Positions 33,421-43,049 are shown, counted from the stretch's first letter. The stretch: 64,000 bases of DNA from Cellulosimicrobium cellulans (GCF_006539945.1 NZ_BJNZ01000008.1:62001-126000); one strand, 5' to 3'. Numbers and translations are program-made. The notes: generated by a model not told the origin, from the letters alone.

Positions 33421-34650
33421 TCAGCTGTGGACGTCAGTGCTGCACAGCGCCGGGACGCCGCTCGGCTCGCCGTCGCGGCGCAGGCAGCAGCCCGGCGCGC
33501 ACACCGAGCGGAACGCGGGCAGCGCGCCGACCGTGGCCTGCTCGACGTCCTCGCCGCGCGCGAGCGCCGCACGCTCGACGAGCAGGTCCACGAGTCCGCG
33601 CACGAACGGCTCGCGCGTGCTCACGGTGCCCGCGCGGACCGCGGTCATCCCGAGCCCCGTCGCGGTCTCCATCGCCTCGGTGTCGAGGTCGTACGCGACC
33701 TCCATGTGGTCGGAGACGAAGCCGATCGGCGACAGCACGACGTCGCGGACGTCGTCCTGCGCGAGGGCCTCGAGGTGGTCGTTGACGTCGGGCTCGAGCC
33801 ACGGCTGGCTCGGCGGGCCGGACCGCGAGCAGTACGCGAGGTCCCACGCGACGTCGTGACCCAGGCGGGCCGAGACCTCCGCCGCGATCACGCGCGCGAG
33901 GTCGAGGTGCTGCTCGGAGTACGTCGCGAAGGAGATGCGCGACGCCGCCTCCATGGTGTCCGGGATGGAGTGCGTGACGAACACGAGCCGCGCGGCCGCG
34001 CCGTCGCCGCCCTTGTCCGCGAGCGCCGCGTAGCCGTCGAGCACCGCGTCGACGTTCGCCTGCGCGAAGCCCGGGTGGTTGAAGTAGGAGCGCACCTTGT
34101 CGAACTGCACGCCCGTCGAGCCGTCGGGGCCGAGCTGGCCGCGGCCGTCGAGCACGACCGCGAGGTCCTCGCGGTACTGGCGGCAGCCGGAGTACGACGA
34201 GTACGCGGACGTCACGAGCGCGACGGCGTTCTGCGCGCCCAGCGCCTCGAGCTCGTCGATCGCGTCGGTCGTGTACGGCTCCCAGTTGCGGTTGCCCCAC
34301 ACGACGGGCAGCTCGACGCCGCGGCGCGCGAGCTCGGCCTCGAGCGCCGCCTTGAGCGCGAGGTTCTGCTCGTTGATGGGGCTCTTGCCGCCGAAGCCGT
34401 AGTAGTGCTCGCCGACCTCCTCGAGACGCGAGTCCGGGATGCCCTTGCCCGCGGTGACGTTGCGCAGGAAGGGCACGACGTCCTCGGGCTTGTTGGGCCC
34501 GCCGAACGAGTACAGCAGCAGCGCGTCGTACGGGCGCAGGTCAGGGGTGGGACCGGGGTCGACGGCGCTCGCGGGGGTGGCGGCGGGCACGACGGGCTCG
34601 GCGGCCCGGCCCGTGTCGGCAGTGACGTCCTGGGGGGAGAACGGGGGCAT
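33421..34650 (-). CDS. hemH: coproporphyrin ferrochelatase with iron-sulfur ligands
   Basis: This 409-residue enzyme inserts iron into the porphyrin. It contains [18 protein letters not shown], the active-site block [12 protein letters not shown] and the C-terminal [19 protein letters not shown] Cys in [11 protein letters not shown] and a C-terminal Cys cluster ([10 protein letters not shown], then ALC) match the [2Fe-2S] ligand pattern known from actinobacterial ferrochelatases. With HemQ next in the operon it should act on coproporphyrin III (CpfC). The ATG at 34650 is chosen for its purine-rich ribosome binding site; an ATG near 34662 and a longer frame to 34746 are also open. The 40-residue N-terminal extension is Ala/Pro-rich. 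Confidence 0.93.
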   Translation of the reverse strand: MPPFSPQDVTADTGRAAEPVVPAATPASAVDPGPTPDLRPYDALLLYSFGGPNKPEDVVPFLRNVTAGKGIPDSRLEEVGEHYYGFGGKSPINEQNLALKAALEAELARRGVELPVVWGNRNWEPYTTDAIDELEALGAQNAVALVTSAYSSYSGCRQYREDLAVVLDGRGQLGPDGSTGVQFDKVRSYFNHPGFAQANVDAVLDGYAALADKGGDGAAARLVFVTHSIPDTMEAASRISFATYSEQHLDLARVIAAEVSARLGHDVAWDLAYCSRSGPPSQPWLEPDVNDHLEALAQDDVRDVVLSPIGFVSDHMEVAYDLDTEAMETATGLGMTAVRAGTVSTREPFVRGLVDLLVERAALARGEDVEQATVGALPAFRSVCAPGCCLRRDGEPSGVPALCSTDVHS

Positions 34651-34851
34651 GCTCCCGATCATGGCACCCGCTCGTGAGCCCGCTCGTCCGGAAGCGGGCA
34701 CCTCGGACGTGACATTGACGGGACAAGGTGTCACCTCGTGGCTCACGAGGACGGTCGAGCCCTAGACTCGGGCCGCTCGCCCCTCGGGCAGCGTCGCGGG
34801 TACCGAGGCCCGCGCACGAGCCGCCCGAGCCGACCACGTGGAGGTGGAGCG

Positions 34852-35892
34852 GTGCCGCTCCCGGAGATCACCGAGCGCGTGCCGCTCACGCGCCCCGACG
34901 GCCGCCTCGACCGCCGGGCCGTCGGCTGGGCGCGCCAGCCCCTCGTCGACACCGACGCGATCGGGCGCGGCGGGGCGGGCGGCCCGCGCCGGTTCGGCCG
35001 GAACAAGCGCTGGGAGTACTGGGGCGTCACGACCCCGACGCACGTGCTCGCCCTGACCGTCTCCTCGATCGACTACGCCGCGGTGCACGAGGTGTGGGTC
35101 CTGGACCGGGAGTCGGGGCGGACGTGGGGCGCCGCCGCGACCGTCGTGCCGGCGCGCGGCGTCGAGCTCCCCGGCACGCTGGGCGAGGGCCCGGCACGCG
35201 CCCGGGCGAAGAACCTCGCGATCGACCTCGACGAGGTCGACGGCGGCACGCGCCTGCGGGCGCGCACGCGCGACGTCTCGTTCGACGTCGTCGCCGCGCT
35301 GCCGCCGGGTCACGAGCGGCTCGCGGTGGTGGTGCCGTGGAGCGACACGCGGTTCCAGTACACGGTCAAGGACGTGGCCCGCCCGGCGCTCGGGACGTTG
35401 TGGGTGGACGGCCGGACGGTCGACGTGCCCGCCGGGTCGTCGTGGGCCGTGCTCGACCACGGACGCGGGCGCTGGCCGTACGACGTCCGGTGGAACTGGG
35501 GGGCGGGCTCGGGCGAGAGCCACGGCCGGGTCGTCGGGATCCAGGTGGGCGGCCGCTGGACCGCCGGCACGGGCTCGACCGAGAACGCGGTCCTCGTCGA
35601 CGGGTGCCTCCACCACCTCCCCGACGAGCTGGTCTGGGACTACGACCTCGCCGACCCGGACCGGCCGTGGCGGGTCACCGGCGGCGGTCTCGACGCGACG
35701 TTCGAGCCCTTCCACACCAAGGTGACGCGTACGCACCTCGGCGTCGTGTCGTCGTCGACCGACCAGTGCTTCGGGACCTGGTCGGGCACGTTCACCCCGC
35801 CCGACGGCGGCCCGTCGGGATCCACGGCGACCGGGCCGGTGCGGTTCGACGGGCTCGTCGGCTGGGCCGAGGAGGTCCACAACCGCTGGTGA
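34852..35892 (+). CDS. DUF2804 family protein
   Basis: This 346-residue protein opens with EITERVPLTRPDGRLDRRAVGWARQPL and has RNKRWEYWGVTTPTHVLALTVSSIDYA, the N-terminal pattern of DUF2804. The repeated GTGSTENAVLVDG and HHLPDELVWDYD segments suggest a beta-rich lipocalin-like body. There is no signal peptide. Function is not established. The GTG at 34852 is chosen because GGAGGTGGAG lies 4 nt upstream; an open upstream frame begins at 34738 without a ribosome binding site. It is divergent from the haem operon. Confidence 0.82.
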   Translation: MPLPEITERVPLTRPDGRLDRRAVGWARQPLVDTDAIGRGGAGGPRRFGRNKRWEYWGVTTPTHVLALTVSSIDYAAVHEVWVLDRESGRTWGAAATVVPARGVELPGTLGEGPARARAKNLAIDLDEVDGGTRLRARTRDVSFDVVAALPPGHERLAVVVPWSDTRFQYTVKDVARPALGTLWVDGRTVDVPAGSSWAVLDHGRGRWPYDVRWNWGAGSGESHGRVVGIQVGGRWTAGTGSTENAVLVDGCLHHLPDELVWDYDLADPDRPWRVTGGGLDATFEPFHTKVTRTHLGVVSSSTDQCFGTWSGTFTPPDGGPSGSTATGPVRFDGLVGWAEEVHNRW

Positions 35893-35914
35893 GCGCGGTG
35901 CGACTCCGCCCCGC

Positions 35915-35942
35915 TTGCCAGTGCCCGGGGCGTGCCTAGCGT
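35915..35942 (+). promoter_or_regulatory. promoter of the alkaline phosphatase gene
   Basis: TTGCCA (35915-35920) and TAGCGT (35937-35942) are separated by 16 bp. The start of transcription would be near 35949, leaving a leader of about 108 nt that contains an 8-bp hairpin at 35952-35973. No PHO-box repeat is evident. Confidence 0.5.
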
Positions 35943-36056
35943 GGGGACGATCCGGCGGCACCGACGCCGCCGGGCGCGGCCCGCGCGCGACGGCGACACC
36001 GTCCCCTCCGCGGCCGTGCCGGCACCGGCAGCGACGCCGGTGGGAAGGGGAAGCTC

Positions 36057-37349
36057 ATGCAGTCACGACGAGGACAGCTCCGGGCGGGTACCACGGGGGT
36101 CGCGGCGGCCGCGGCGCTCGTGATGCTCCTGCCGTTCGGCGGGAGCGAGCGCGGCGACGGCCAGGGCCACGGTCAGGGCCACGGGAACGACCGGGCGCGC
36201 AACGTCATCTTCATCCAGGGCGACGGGCTCGGCCTGTCGCACCGCGAGCTGATCCGGCTCGCGACGGTCGGCAAGGACGGGCAGCTCGCGATGGACTCGC
36301 TCGAGCACGCCGGCTGGACCACCACGGACTCGGCCGACCCCGAGGAGGCGGTCACCGACTCCGCCGCAGGCGCGACCGCGTTCGCGTCGGGGGTGCGGAC
36401 GTACAACGGGGCGGTCGGCGTCGACGTCGACGGCAACCCGGTCCCGACCCTCCTCGAGGCGGCCCGGGGCGCGGGCAAGGCCACCGGCCTGGTCACGACG
36501 GCCCAGGTGACCGACGCGACCCCCGCGGCGTTCGGCGCGCACGTGCCCGACCGCGGCGACCAGAGCGAGATCGCGCGCCAGTTCCTCGAGAGCTCGCGGC
36601 CCGACGTCGTGCTCGGCGGCGGCGAGGACTGGTGGTACCCGGCGGGCGACCCCGGCGCGTGGGAGGACAACCCCGCGAAGGACCCCACCGAGCAGAGCAA
36701 GGGGACGAAGGGGAACCTCGTCGAGCGCGCGCAGGACCTCGGCTACACGTACGTGAGCGACGCCGAAGGGCTCGCGGACGCACGCGGACGCAAGCTGCTC
36801 GGCCTGTTCGCGAACGAGGAGATGTTCGAGCAGCGCAACGAGGGCGAGGGCGACCTGTACGAGCCGGAGGTGCCGCTCGTCGACATGACGGCCAAGGCGC
36901 TCGACGTGCTGTCGCGCGACCGTGACGGGTTCCTCCTGCTCGTCGAGGAGGAGGCCGTGGACGAGTTCGCGCACCGCAGCAACGCGACGCGCACGATCCA
37001 GGCCGGGCAGGCGCTCGACGAGACCGTCGCGCTCGCGCTCGACTTCGCGGAGAAGAACCGGGGCACGCTCGTGCTCGTCGTGGGCGACCACGCCACGGGC
37101 GGGCTCGCGATCGAGAACGTCGACCCGGACGACGAGAGCGGCGAGGGCGCCACGACCGAGGACGGCCCGTTCGACCTCGCGGGGTCGGACCTGCAGTTCA
37201 CGGTCGACTGGACCACGGGCGGCCACACGGGCGAGGCCACGCCGATCACCGCGCAGGGCCCGGGCGCCGCACGCCTCGCGGGCGCGCAGCGCAACACCGA
37301 CGTCCACGACGCCGTGCTGCGCGCCATGCAGGGCCGCGGCCGCGGCTGA
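36057..37349 (+). CDS. phoA: secreted alkaline phosphatase (PhoA family)
   Basis: This 430-residue enzyme has an N-terminal signal peptide (basic SRRGQLR, hydrophobic to about residue 28), then a Gly/His/Gln-rich spacer (GDGQGHGQGHG). The catalytic domain shows IFIQGDGLG (metal ligand), VTDSAAGATAFASG with nucleophile Ser102, EEEAVDEFAHRSN, VGDHATGG and TGGHTGE, which together supply the two-zinc/magnesium site. It should hydrolyse phosphate monoesters outside the cell. A GGGAAGGGGAAG ribosome binding site precedes the ATG. A family B hairpin begins right after the stop. No pst or phoU genes are near. Confidence 0.94.
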   Translation: MQSRRGQLRAGTTGVAAAAALVMLLPFGGSERGDGQGHGQGHGNDRARNVIFIQGDGLGLSHRELIRLATVGKDGQLAMDSLEHAGWTTTDSADPEEAVTDSAAGATAFASGVRTYNGAVGVDVDGNPVPTLLEAARGAGKATGLVTTAQVTDATPAAFGAHVPDRGDQSEIARQFLESSRPDVVLGGGEDWWYPAGDPGAWEDNPAKDPTEQSKGTKGNLVERAQDLGYTYVSDAEGLADARGRKLLGLFANEEMFEQRNEGEGDLYEPEVPLVDMTAKALDVLSRDRDGFLLLVEEEAVDEFAHRSNATRTIQAGQALDETVALALDFAEKNRGTLVLVVGDHATGGLAIENVDPDDESGEGATTEDGPFDLAGSDLQFTVDWTTGGHTGEATPITAQGPGAARLAGAQRNTDVHDAVLRAMQGRGRG

Positions 37350-37423
37350 GCACGACCCTGCTCGCGGTCGAGAACGACTTTGGTGTCGTTATCCGCGGGA
37401 TAACGACACCAAAGTCGTGTTCG
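37350..37423. repeat. interspersed hairpin element family B, copy 2
   Basis: Arms 37369-37394 and 37398-37423 (26 bp, 24 paired) enclose GCG. The left end CGAGAACGAC and right end GTCGTGTTCG are identical to copy 1, including the same two unpaired positions. One arm position changes from C:G in copy 1 to T:A here, a compensatory change. A small stem (GAGCA/TGCTC) overlaps the phoA stop. It lies between convergent genes and could terminate both. Confidence 0.85.
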
Positions 37424-37435
37424 GCGACGGACGTG

Positions 37436-38509
37436 TCAGCCCTTGACCGCTCCTCCCAGGCCGGCGCCCTGGAGGAACATGCGCTGGAACACCAGGAACA
37501 GCGCGACCGGGATGAGCGTGGAGATCGCGAGGGCCGCGAGGAACACGCCGAGGTCGGTCGACGCCTCGATGGACGGGAGGCGCACGGACAGCGGCTGGAT
37601 CGCCGGGTCCTTGAGGACGAGCAGCGGCCAGAGGAAGTCCTTCCAGGCCGCGATGACCGCGAACACCGAGACCACGCCGACGATCGGCTTGGACATCGGC
37701 AGCACGACCGACCAGAACAGCCGGTACGGTCCCGCGCCGTCCATGCGCGCGGCCTCGAACACCTCGCGCGGGAGGCTGTCGAAGAACCGCTGGACGAGCA
37801 GCACGTTGAACGCGCTCGCGCCCGCGGGCAGCCACACGGCCCAGAAGCTGTTGATGAGCGACCGGCCGAGCAGCGGCGGGTCGAGGATCGTCAGGTACAG
37901 CGGGACGAGCAGGACGATCGCCGGGACGAACATGGTCGACAGGACGAGCGCCTGCACGACCTTCCCGTACCGCGGCCGCAGGACGGACAGCGCGTAGCCG
38001 CCCGTCGTCGCGACGAGGATCTGGGACGCCCACGACCCGACCGCGAGCCAGATCGTGTTGAGGAAGTACCGGCTGACCTGCACGTCGTTCCACGCCTTGT
38101 CGAGGTTGTCCCACGCGATGCCGTTCGGGAAGATCGCCATGGGCGTGCGCAGGATGTCCTGCGTCGGGGTGACCGCGTACTTGGCGAGCAGCAGCATCGG
38201 GCCGAGCCCCGCGACGACGAGGATCACGAGCAGCAGGACGTGCGTGGTGCCCATCCCCCACCGGATGGACGGGCGGCGCCAGTCCGCCTCGGAGAGCGCG
38301 CCGCGGTCCTCGACGCCGTCGAGCACCTTGCGACGCTGCGCGCGCACCCTGCGACGCTCGGACTCGCGCCGGGACCGGCTCGCCTCGGCGGCGCGGCGCG
38401 CGGTGCCCGTGCCGTCCGTCGGGCCCGCCGGCGTGCTGTCGGCCGTCGCCGCGGAGTCCTGCGAGACGACGCCGATCTCGCTCGGGTTGTCGGTGGGCGA
38501 GAGTGTCAT
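37436..38509 (-). CDS. alpha-glucoside ABC transporter permease (MalG type)
   Basis: This 357-residue protein has an unusually long polar N-terminal extension of about 75 residues, rich in Arg/Ser/Thr, before six membrane helices. The EAA loop reads EVFEAARMDGAGPYRLFWSVVLPMSKP, and it ends GLGGAVKG. It is the last gene of the operon; its start overlaps the stop of the preceding permease (ATGA). Together they form the channel for the sugar delivered by the binding protein. Alpha-glucosides are inferred from the GH13 gene at the head of the operon. Confidence 0.91.
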   Translation of the reverse strand: MTLSPTDNPSEIGVVSQDSAATADSTPAGPTDGTGTARRAAEASRSRRESERRRVRAQRRKVLDGVEDRGALSEADWRRPSIRWGMGTTHVLLLVILVVAGLGPMLLLAKYAVTPTQDILRTPMAIFPNGIAWDNLDKAWNDVQVSRYFLNTIWLAVGSWASQILVATTGGYALSVLRPRYGKVVQALVLSTMFVPAIVLLVPLYLTILDPPLLGRSLINSFWAVWLPAGASAFNVLLVQRFFDSLPREVFEAARMDGAGPYRLFWSVVLPMSKPIVGVVSVFAVIAAWKDFLWPLLVLKDPAIQPLSVRLPSIEASTDLGVFLAALAISTLIPVALFLVFQRMFLQGAGLGGAVKG

Positions 38510-39471
38510 GACGTGCTCCAGGACCGGGTGAGCCGGAAGTAGAGGATCGAGAAGACCGCGAGGACGGCCGCCAGCATGATCGACAGCGCGGTCGCGGCCC
38601 CGTAGTCGCCGCCGAGGCTGTTCTGGAAGGCGTAGCGGTAGATGAGCAGCAGGATCGTCAGCGTCGCGTTGTTCGGCCCGCCGCCCGTGAACAGGTAGGG
38701 CTCGAGGAAGACCTGCGCCGTGCCGATGACCTGGAGGATCAGCGTGATGAACAGCACGCCGCGCAGCGCCGGGAGCGTGACGTGCCAGATCTTGCGCCAC
38801 AGTCCCGCGCCGTCCACCTCGGAGGCGTCGTAGAGCTCGGGCGGCACGCTCGTCAGGGCGGCGAGGTAGATGATGATCGTCCCGCCCGCGCCGGCCCACG
38901 TGGCGGCGAGCACGAGCGAGGGCATCGCCGTCGAGGCGTCCTGGAGCCACGGGTACGGGCCGAGCCCGACCCAGCCGAGGATCGTGTTGAACACGCCCGT
39001 CGGGCTGCCGTTGTAGAAGAACTTCCACAGCAGCACGGCGACGACCGGCGGCACGACGACCGGGAGGTAGGCGAGCGCGGAGTACAGCCCGCGCGCCCGG
39101 CGGACCTCGCGCATGAGCACCGCGGCGACGAGCGGGATCGGGTACCCGAACAGCAGGGCGAGGAACGCGAAGTACAGCGTGTTTCTCACGGCCTTCCACA
39201 GGAGCGGGTCGTTCAGCACCTGGCGGAAGTTGTCGAGCCCGACGAACGTCGGGTCGCTCACGAGGTTGGTCTCCTGGAAGCTCATGATCACCGCGCGCAC
39301 GATGGGGAACCACGAGAAGACGCCGAAGATCAGGATCAGCGGCAGCAGGAAGACGAGGTTGCTCAGGCCGCCGCCACGGAACCACGTCACGGGGCTGCGG
39401 CGTCGGCCGTCGCGGTCGGCCCGCGCGTGGGAGGCGGGTCCCCGTCGCGGCGGTGCGGTGGTGGCGGTCAC
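38506..39471 (-). CDS. alpha-glucoside ABC transporter permease (MalF type)
   Basis: This 321-residue subunit has six predicted membrane helices beginning near residue 38 and the EAA loop ELYDASEVDGAGLWRKIWHVTLPAL, where the usual EAA is DAS. The GTG at 39471 is taken as the start because GAAGGACG lies about 8 nt upstream; a longer open frame to 39537 has no such site. It overlaps the next permease by 4 nt. No ATPase gene is in the operon, so a multi-substrate MsiK-like ATPase encoded elsewhere should energise it. Confidence 0.91.
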   Translation of the reverse strand: MTATTAPPRRGPASHARADRDGRRRSPVTWFRGGGLSNLVFLLPLILIFGVFSWFPIVRAVIMSFQETNLVSDPTFVGLDNFRQVLNDPLLWKAVRNTLYFAFLALLFGYPIPLVAAVLMREVRRARGLYSALAYLPVVVPPVVAVLLWKFFYNGSPTGVFNTILGWVGLGPYPWLQDASTAMPSLVLAATWAGAGGTIIIYLAALTSVPPELYDASEVDGAGLWRKIWHVTLPALRGVLFITLILQVIGTAQVFLEPYLFTGGGPNNATLTILLLIYRYAFQNSLGGDYGAATALSIMLAAVLAVFSILYFRLTRSWSTS

Positions 39472-39629
39472 GGGCGAACGTCCTTCGGTGCGGTGGGAGG
39501 TGCCCGACGACGCGAGGTGCGTCGCGCCGTCGGGCACCGGCGGGGTGCGGGTCGGCCGGCAGGGGGCGCTGCCGGCCGGCCCGGGTCTGCGGGTCGCGCG
39601 GTCCGGTGCGGACCGCGCGACCTCGGGCG

Positions 39630-41030
39630 TCAGCCCTGGTCGAGCAGGGCCTGCGCCTCGGTGTTCGCCTGCTCCAGCAGCGCGTCCACGTCGGCGTTCT
39701 CGTCCGTCAGGACGGCCTGGACGACCGGGTCGAGCAGGGCGTAGATCTCCTGCGTCTTCTGCGACGGCTCACCGACGAGCGGCAGGTCGAACATCGTGTC
39801 CGTGTAGCTCGTCATCTGGTCGAGCGGGACGTTGATGAGGTCCGCGATCCACTCCTGGTTCTGCTCGTACTGCTCCTGGGAGAACATCGGCAGGACGGGG
39901 GTACCCACGGGCTGGTCGTTCGCGACGAGCGTCTCGGCGTCGGCGACGGCGCGCTTCTCGTCCACGAGCTTGGCGAGGTAGAAGAAGTCGATCCACTTGA
40001 TCGCGGCCTCCTTCTTCGCCTCGTCCACGTTCGCCGGCATCGCGGCGAGCGTGCCGCCGGTGAGGACGCCGGCGTCGTCGCCCTCGAGCGGGAGCGCCGC
40101 GAGGCCGTACGTGGTCTGGTCGAGGTCGTTGGTCTGCACGAGCGACGTGAAGACGTCCGAGCCCGACGTGTACATCGCGACCTGGCCGGCGGCGAACGCC
40201 TGGTTCATGGTTCCCCAGTCGAGGAGGAAGTTGCTCCCGAGGGAGTTGTCCTCCCAGCGCATGGCCTGGAGCCACTCGAGCGCTTCCTTGGTCCCGTCGT
40301 TGGTGAGCGTCGAGGTGGCCGTGCCGTCGTCCGCGACCTCCTGCGTGCGGCCGCCGCGCGCGAACGTGTTGACCGTGAGCTGCCAGCCGCCCGTGTTGTT
40401 CTGCGACATCTGCATGTAGCCCGCCACGCCGGGGTTGGCGTCCGCGATCTTCTTCGCCGCCTCGCGGACCTCGTCCCACGTGGTCGGCGGCTGGTCGGGG
40501 TCGAGCCCGGCGGACTCGAACAGCGCACGGTTGTAGTGCAGTCCCACGCCGTACACGTTCTTCGCGGGGATCGCGTAGACGTGGCCGTCGGCCCCCGTCC
40601 CGGCCTCGATGATCGCCGGGTTGAACTTGTCGGCGTACGGCAGGGTGCGGAACTGCTCGTCGAGGTCGGCGAGCTGGCCGTTCTCGACGAGCGTCTTCGC
40701 GTCGGTGAACGGGATCTCGAAGACGTCGGGCAGCGTGCCGCCGGCGAGCTGGGGGGCGAACGTCGTCGCCTTCCACTCGTACTCCTCCGGCACGATGTCG
40801 ATGTCCGGGTTCGCGGCCTCGAACTCCTCGACCTGCGCGTCGAAGGCGTCGATCGCCTCCTGCTCGGAGCCCGGGAGGAGGGAGACCACCTTGAGGGTGA
40901 CCTTCCCGTCGCCGTCCGAGCCGCTGGTCTCGTCGTCGCTGCCCGAGCCGCCGCTCGAGCACGCGGCGAGCGTGCTGATCGCGAGCGCCCCCGCGAGGGT
41001 GAAGGCGATCGCCTGACGTGTGGACTTCAT
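39630..41030 (-). CDS. alpha-glucoside ABC transporter substrate-binding lipoprotein
   Basis: This 466-residue solute-binding lipoprotein has a hydrophobic signal with lipobox LAAC (Cys25) followed by a Gly/Ser/Asp linker. The mature protein shows the family-1 fold: VVSLLPGSEQEAIDAF, YAIPAKNVYGVGLHYNRALFESAGL and MYTSGSDVFTSL. It should bind maltose-like or other alpha-glucosides outside the membrane. The ATG at 41030 follows CAGGAGTGACG. Three ACCCAGCAC units at an 11-bp period lie in the leader between the GH13 stop and this start. A gap of about 160 nt separates it from the permeases. Confidence 0.9.
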   Translation of the reverse strand: MKSTRQAIAFTLAGALAISTLAACSSGGSGSDDETSGSDGDGKVTLKVVSLLPGSEQEAIDAFDAQVEEFEAANPDIDIVPEEYEWKATTFAPQLAGGTLPDVFEIPFTDAKTLVENGQLADLDEQFRTLPYADKFNPAIIEAGTGADGHVYAIPAKNVYGVGLHYNRALFESAGLDPDQPPTTWDEVREAAKKIADANPGVAGYMQMSQNNTGGWQLTVNTFARGGRTQEVADDGTATSTLTNDGTKEALEWLQAMRWEDNSLGSNFLLDWGTMNQAFAAGQVAMYTSGSDVFTSLVQTNDLDQTTYGLAALPLEGDDAGVLTGGTLAAMPANVDEAKKEAAIKWIDFFYLAKLVDEKRAVADAETLVANDQPVGTPVLPMFSQEQYEQNQEWIADLINVPLDQMTSYTDTMFDLPLVGEPSQKTQEIYALLDPVVQAVLTDENADVDALLEQANTEAQALLDQG

Positions 41031-41051
41031 CGTCACTCCTGTGTTCCGGTG

Positions 41052-41082
41052 GTGCTGGGTGTGTGCTGGGTGGGTGCTGGGT
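41052..41082. repeat. three GTGCTGGGT units at exact 11-bp period
   Basis: Identical 9-mers start at 41052, 41063 and 41074, one per helical turn. They lie in the leader of the leftward binding-protein gene, where the mRNA reads ACCCAGCAC three times. They may be a protein-binding array or simple slippage. Confidence 0.65.
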
Positions 41083-41148
41083 GTCCGGGCCGACCGGCTC
41101 GCGGCCCGGGGACTGGTGGCGGTCAGGCCTGACGGCTCGCGCGCGCCG

Positions 41149-42909
41149 TCACGCGCGCAGCCAGACCGCGGTGTCGGGGGCGAGGTGCGTCGGTGGCTCC
41201 GACGCGTCCGCCCCGCGCGGGGTGCCGCTGTGGAGGAGGACCTCGGCGTCCGCGGGCAGCGGCACGTCGTCGGCCCCGAGGTTGACGACGCACGCGACCG
41301 CGCGGTCGTCGTCGCCGCGGGTGTCCCCGCGGACGAAGGCGAGCACGTCGTCGCCGAGCGCGACCCCGCCGAGGGAGTCGAGCCAGCGGAACGCCTCGCC
41401 GTGCAGCGCGGGCTCCGCGCGCCGTGTCGCGAGGACGCGGCGGTAGAGCGCGAGCATCGACGTCTCGTCGTCGGCCTGCGCCTCGACGGACACCTCGCCC
41501 CAGCCCGCGGGCTGAGGCAGCCAGGGCCGCGCGCCGCCGTCGGGCCCGAACCCGTGGCTCGACCCGTCACGGGTCCACGGGATCGGGACGCGGCAGCCGT
41601 CGCGACCGGGGTCGACGCCGTCGGAGCGGAAGTGCATGGGGTCCTGGATCGCGTCGAGCGGCAGGTCCTCGACCTCGGGCAGGCCGAGCTCGTCACCCTG
41701 GTAGAGGTACAACGACCCCGGCAGCGCTGCCGAGAGCAGCGCCGCGGCACGGACCCGACGGCGCCCGGTCTCCAGGTCCGTCGGCGTACCGAAGCGCTTG
41801 GTCGCGAACGCGAACGAGCTGTCCTCGCGGCCGTAGCGCGTCACGGGGCGCGTCACGTCGTGGTTCGAGAGCACCCACGTCGCGGGCGCAGCGACCGGGG
41901 CGTGCGCGTCGAGCGTCGTCTGGACCGACTCGCGCAGCGCCTTCGCGTCCCACGGGCGCGCCATGAAGTCGAAGTTGAACGCCGTGTGCATCTCGTCCGG
42001 GCGCAGGTACTGGGCGAACCGGGCACGGTCCGCGAGCCACACCTCGCCCACGAGCACGCGCGGCTCCTCGTAGGAGTCGGCGACGGCACGCCAGCCCCGG
42101 TAGATGTCGTGCAGCTCGTCGCGGTCGACGTGCGGGTGCTCCCCCGGGCCGGGGTGGGCCGGGACCTCGGGCAGCGCCGGGTCCTTGACGAGCTGGGCCG
42201 CCGAGTCGATGCGGATGCCCGCGGCGCCGCGGTCGAACCAGAACCGCAGGATGTCCTCGTGCTCCCGACGCACGTCGGGGTGGTTCCAGTTGAGGTCCGG
42301 CTGCTCGGGCGCGAACACGTGCAGGTACCACTCGCCGGGCGTGCCGTCGGCGTTCGTCGTGCGCGTCCACGTGCTGCCCTGGAACTCCGACACCCAGCGC
42401 GTCGGGATCTGGGACCCGTCCTCGCCCTTGCCCGGGTGGAACCAGAAGCGCTCGCGCTCGGGCGATCCGGGGCCGGCCGCGAGGGCCGCCTTGAACCACT
42501 CGTGCTCGGACGAGACGTGGTTGGGGACGACGTCGATGATCGTGCGGATGCCGAGCTCGCGGGCCTCCGCGATGAGCCTCTCCGCCTCGGCCAGCGTGCC
42601 GAACTGCGGGTCGATCGCGCGGTAGTCCGCGACGTCGTAGCCGCCGTCGGCCAACGGGGACACGTACCAGGGGGTGAACCAGATCGCGTCGACCCCGAGG
42701 TCGCGCAGGTAGGTGAGGCGCTGCCGCACGCCCGCGAGGTCGCCCGTGCCGTCGCCGTTCCCGTCCGCGAAGCTGCGCACGTAGACCTGGTAGATCACGG
42801 CGCTGCGCCACCAGTCGGGCGACGCCGCCGCCGGCTCCCGCACCGCCTGCGCGAGGGTCGCGTCGGGGGTGGGTTCGCCGTCGGCGACTCGGGGGTGATC
42901 GTTGCTCAC
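41149..42909 (-). CDS. GH13 alpha-glucosidase (oligo-1,6-glucosidase-like)
   Basis: This 586-residue family-13 hydrolase has AVIYQVYVRSFADGNGDGTGDL at the start of the barrel and VDAIWFTPWYVSP. The catalytic nucleophile is Asp235 in GIRIDSAA, the acid/base is Glu289 in VGEVW, and the transition-state stabiliser is Asp351 in SNHD. There is no signal peptide, so it acts on imported sugar. It heads the operon with the binding protein and permeases. The GTG at 42909 follows AGAGGACGC. The promoter lies about 140 nt upstream with a LacI-type half-site over its -35. Confidence 0.93.
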   Translation of the reverse strand: MSNDHPRVADGEPTPDATLAQAVREPAAASPDWWRSAVIYQVYVRSFADGNGDGTGDLAGVRQRLTYLRDLGVDAIWFTPWYVSPLADGGYDVADYRAIDPQFGTLAEAERLIAEARELGIRTIIDVVPNHVSSEHEWFKAALAAGPGSPERERFWFHPGKGEDGSQIPTRWVSEFQGSTWTRTTNADGTPGEWYLHVFAPEQPDLNWNHPDVRREHEDILRFWFDRGAAGIRIDSAAQLVKDPALPEVPAHPGPGEHPHVDRDELHDIYRGWRAVADSYEEPRVLVGEVWLADRARFAQYLRPDEMHTAFNFDFMARPWDAKALRESVQTTLDAHAPVAAPATWVLSNHDVTRPVTRYGREDSSFAFATKRFGTPTDLETGRRRVRAAALLSAALPGSLYLYQGDELGLPEVEDLPLDAIQDPMHFRSDGVDPGRDGCRVPIPWTRDGSSHGFGPDGGARPWLPQPAGWGEVSVEAQADDETSMLALYRRVLATRRAEPALHGEAFRWLDSLGGVALGDDVLAFVRGDTRGDDDRAVACVVNLGADDVPLPADAEVLLHSGTPRGADASEPPTHLAPDTAVWLRA

Positions 42910-43049
42910 CGCGTCCTCTTCCGTGAGTTCGTGGGCTGCACGTGCCTGGGCCGTGCCTCGCCTGCTGCTGCGCACTGCGTTCGATCCGACCGGGTGGGGG
43001 TCCCGGGACGGCCGTCGTGCACCGGGTGCCGACCGCGCCGTCGTGGACG

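Noticed and set aside
34651-34746. Longer N-terminus of the ferrochelatase
   Set aside because: It has no ribosome binding site and no family similarity, and would use up the divergent promoter region.
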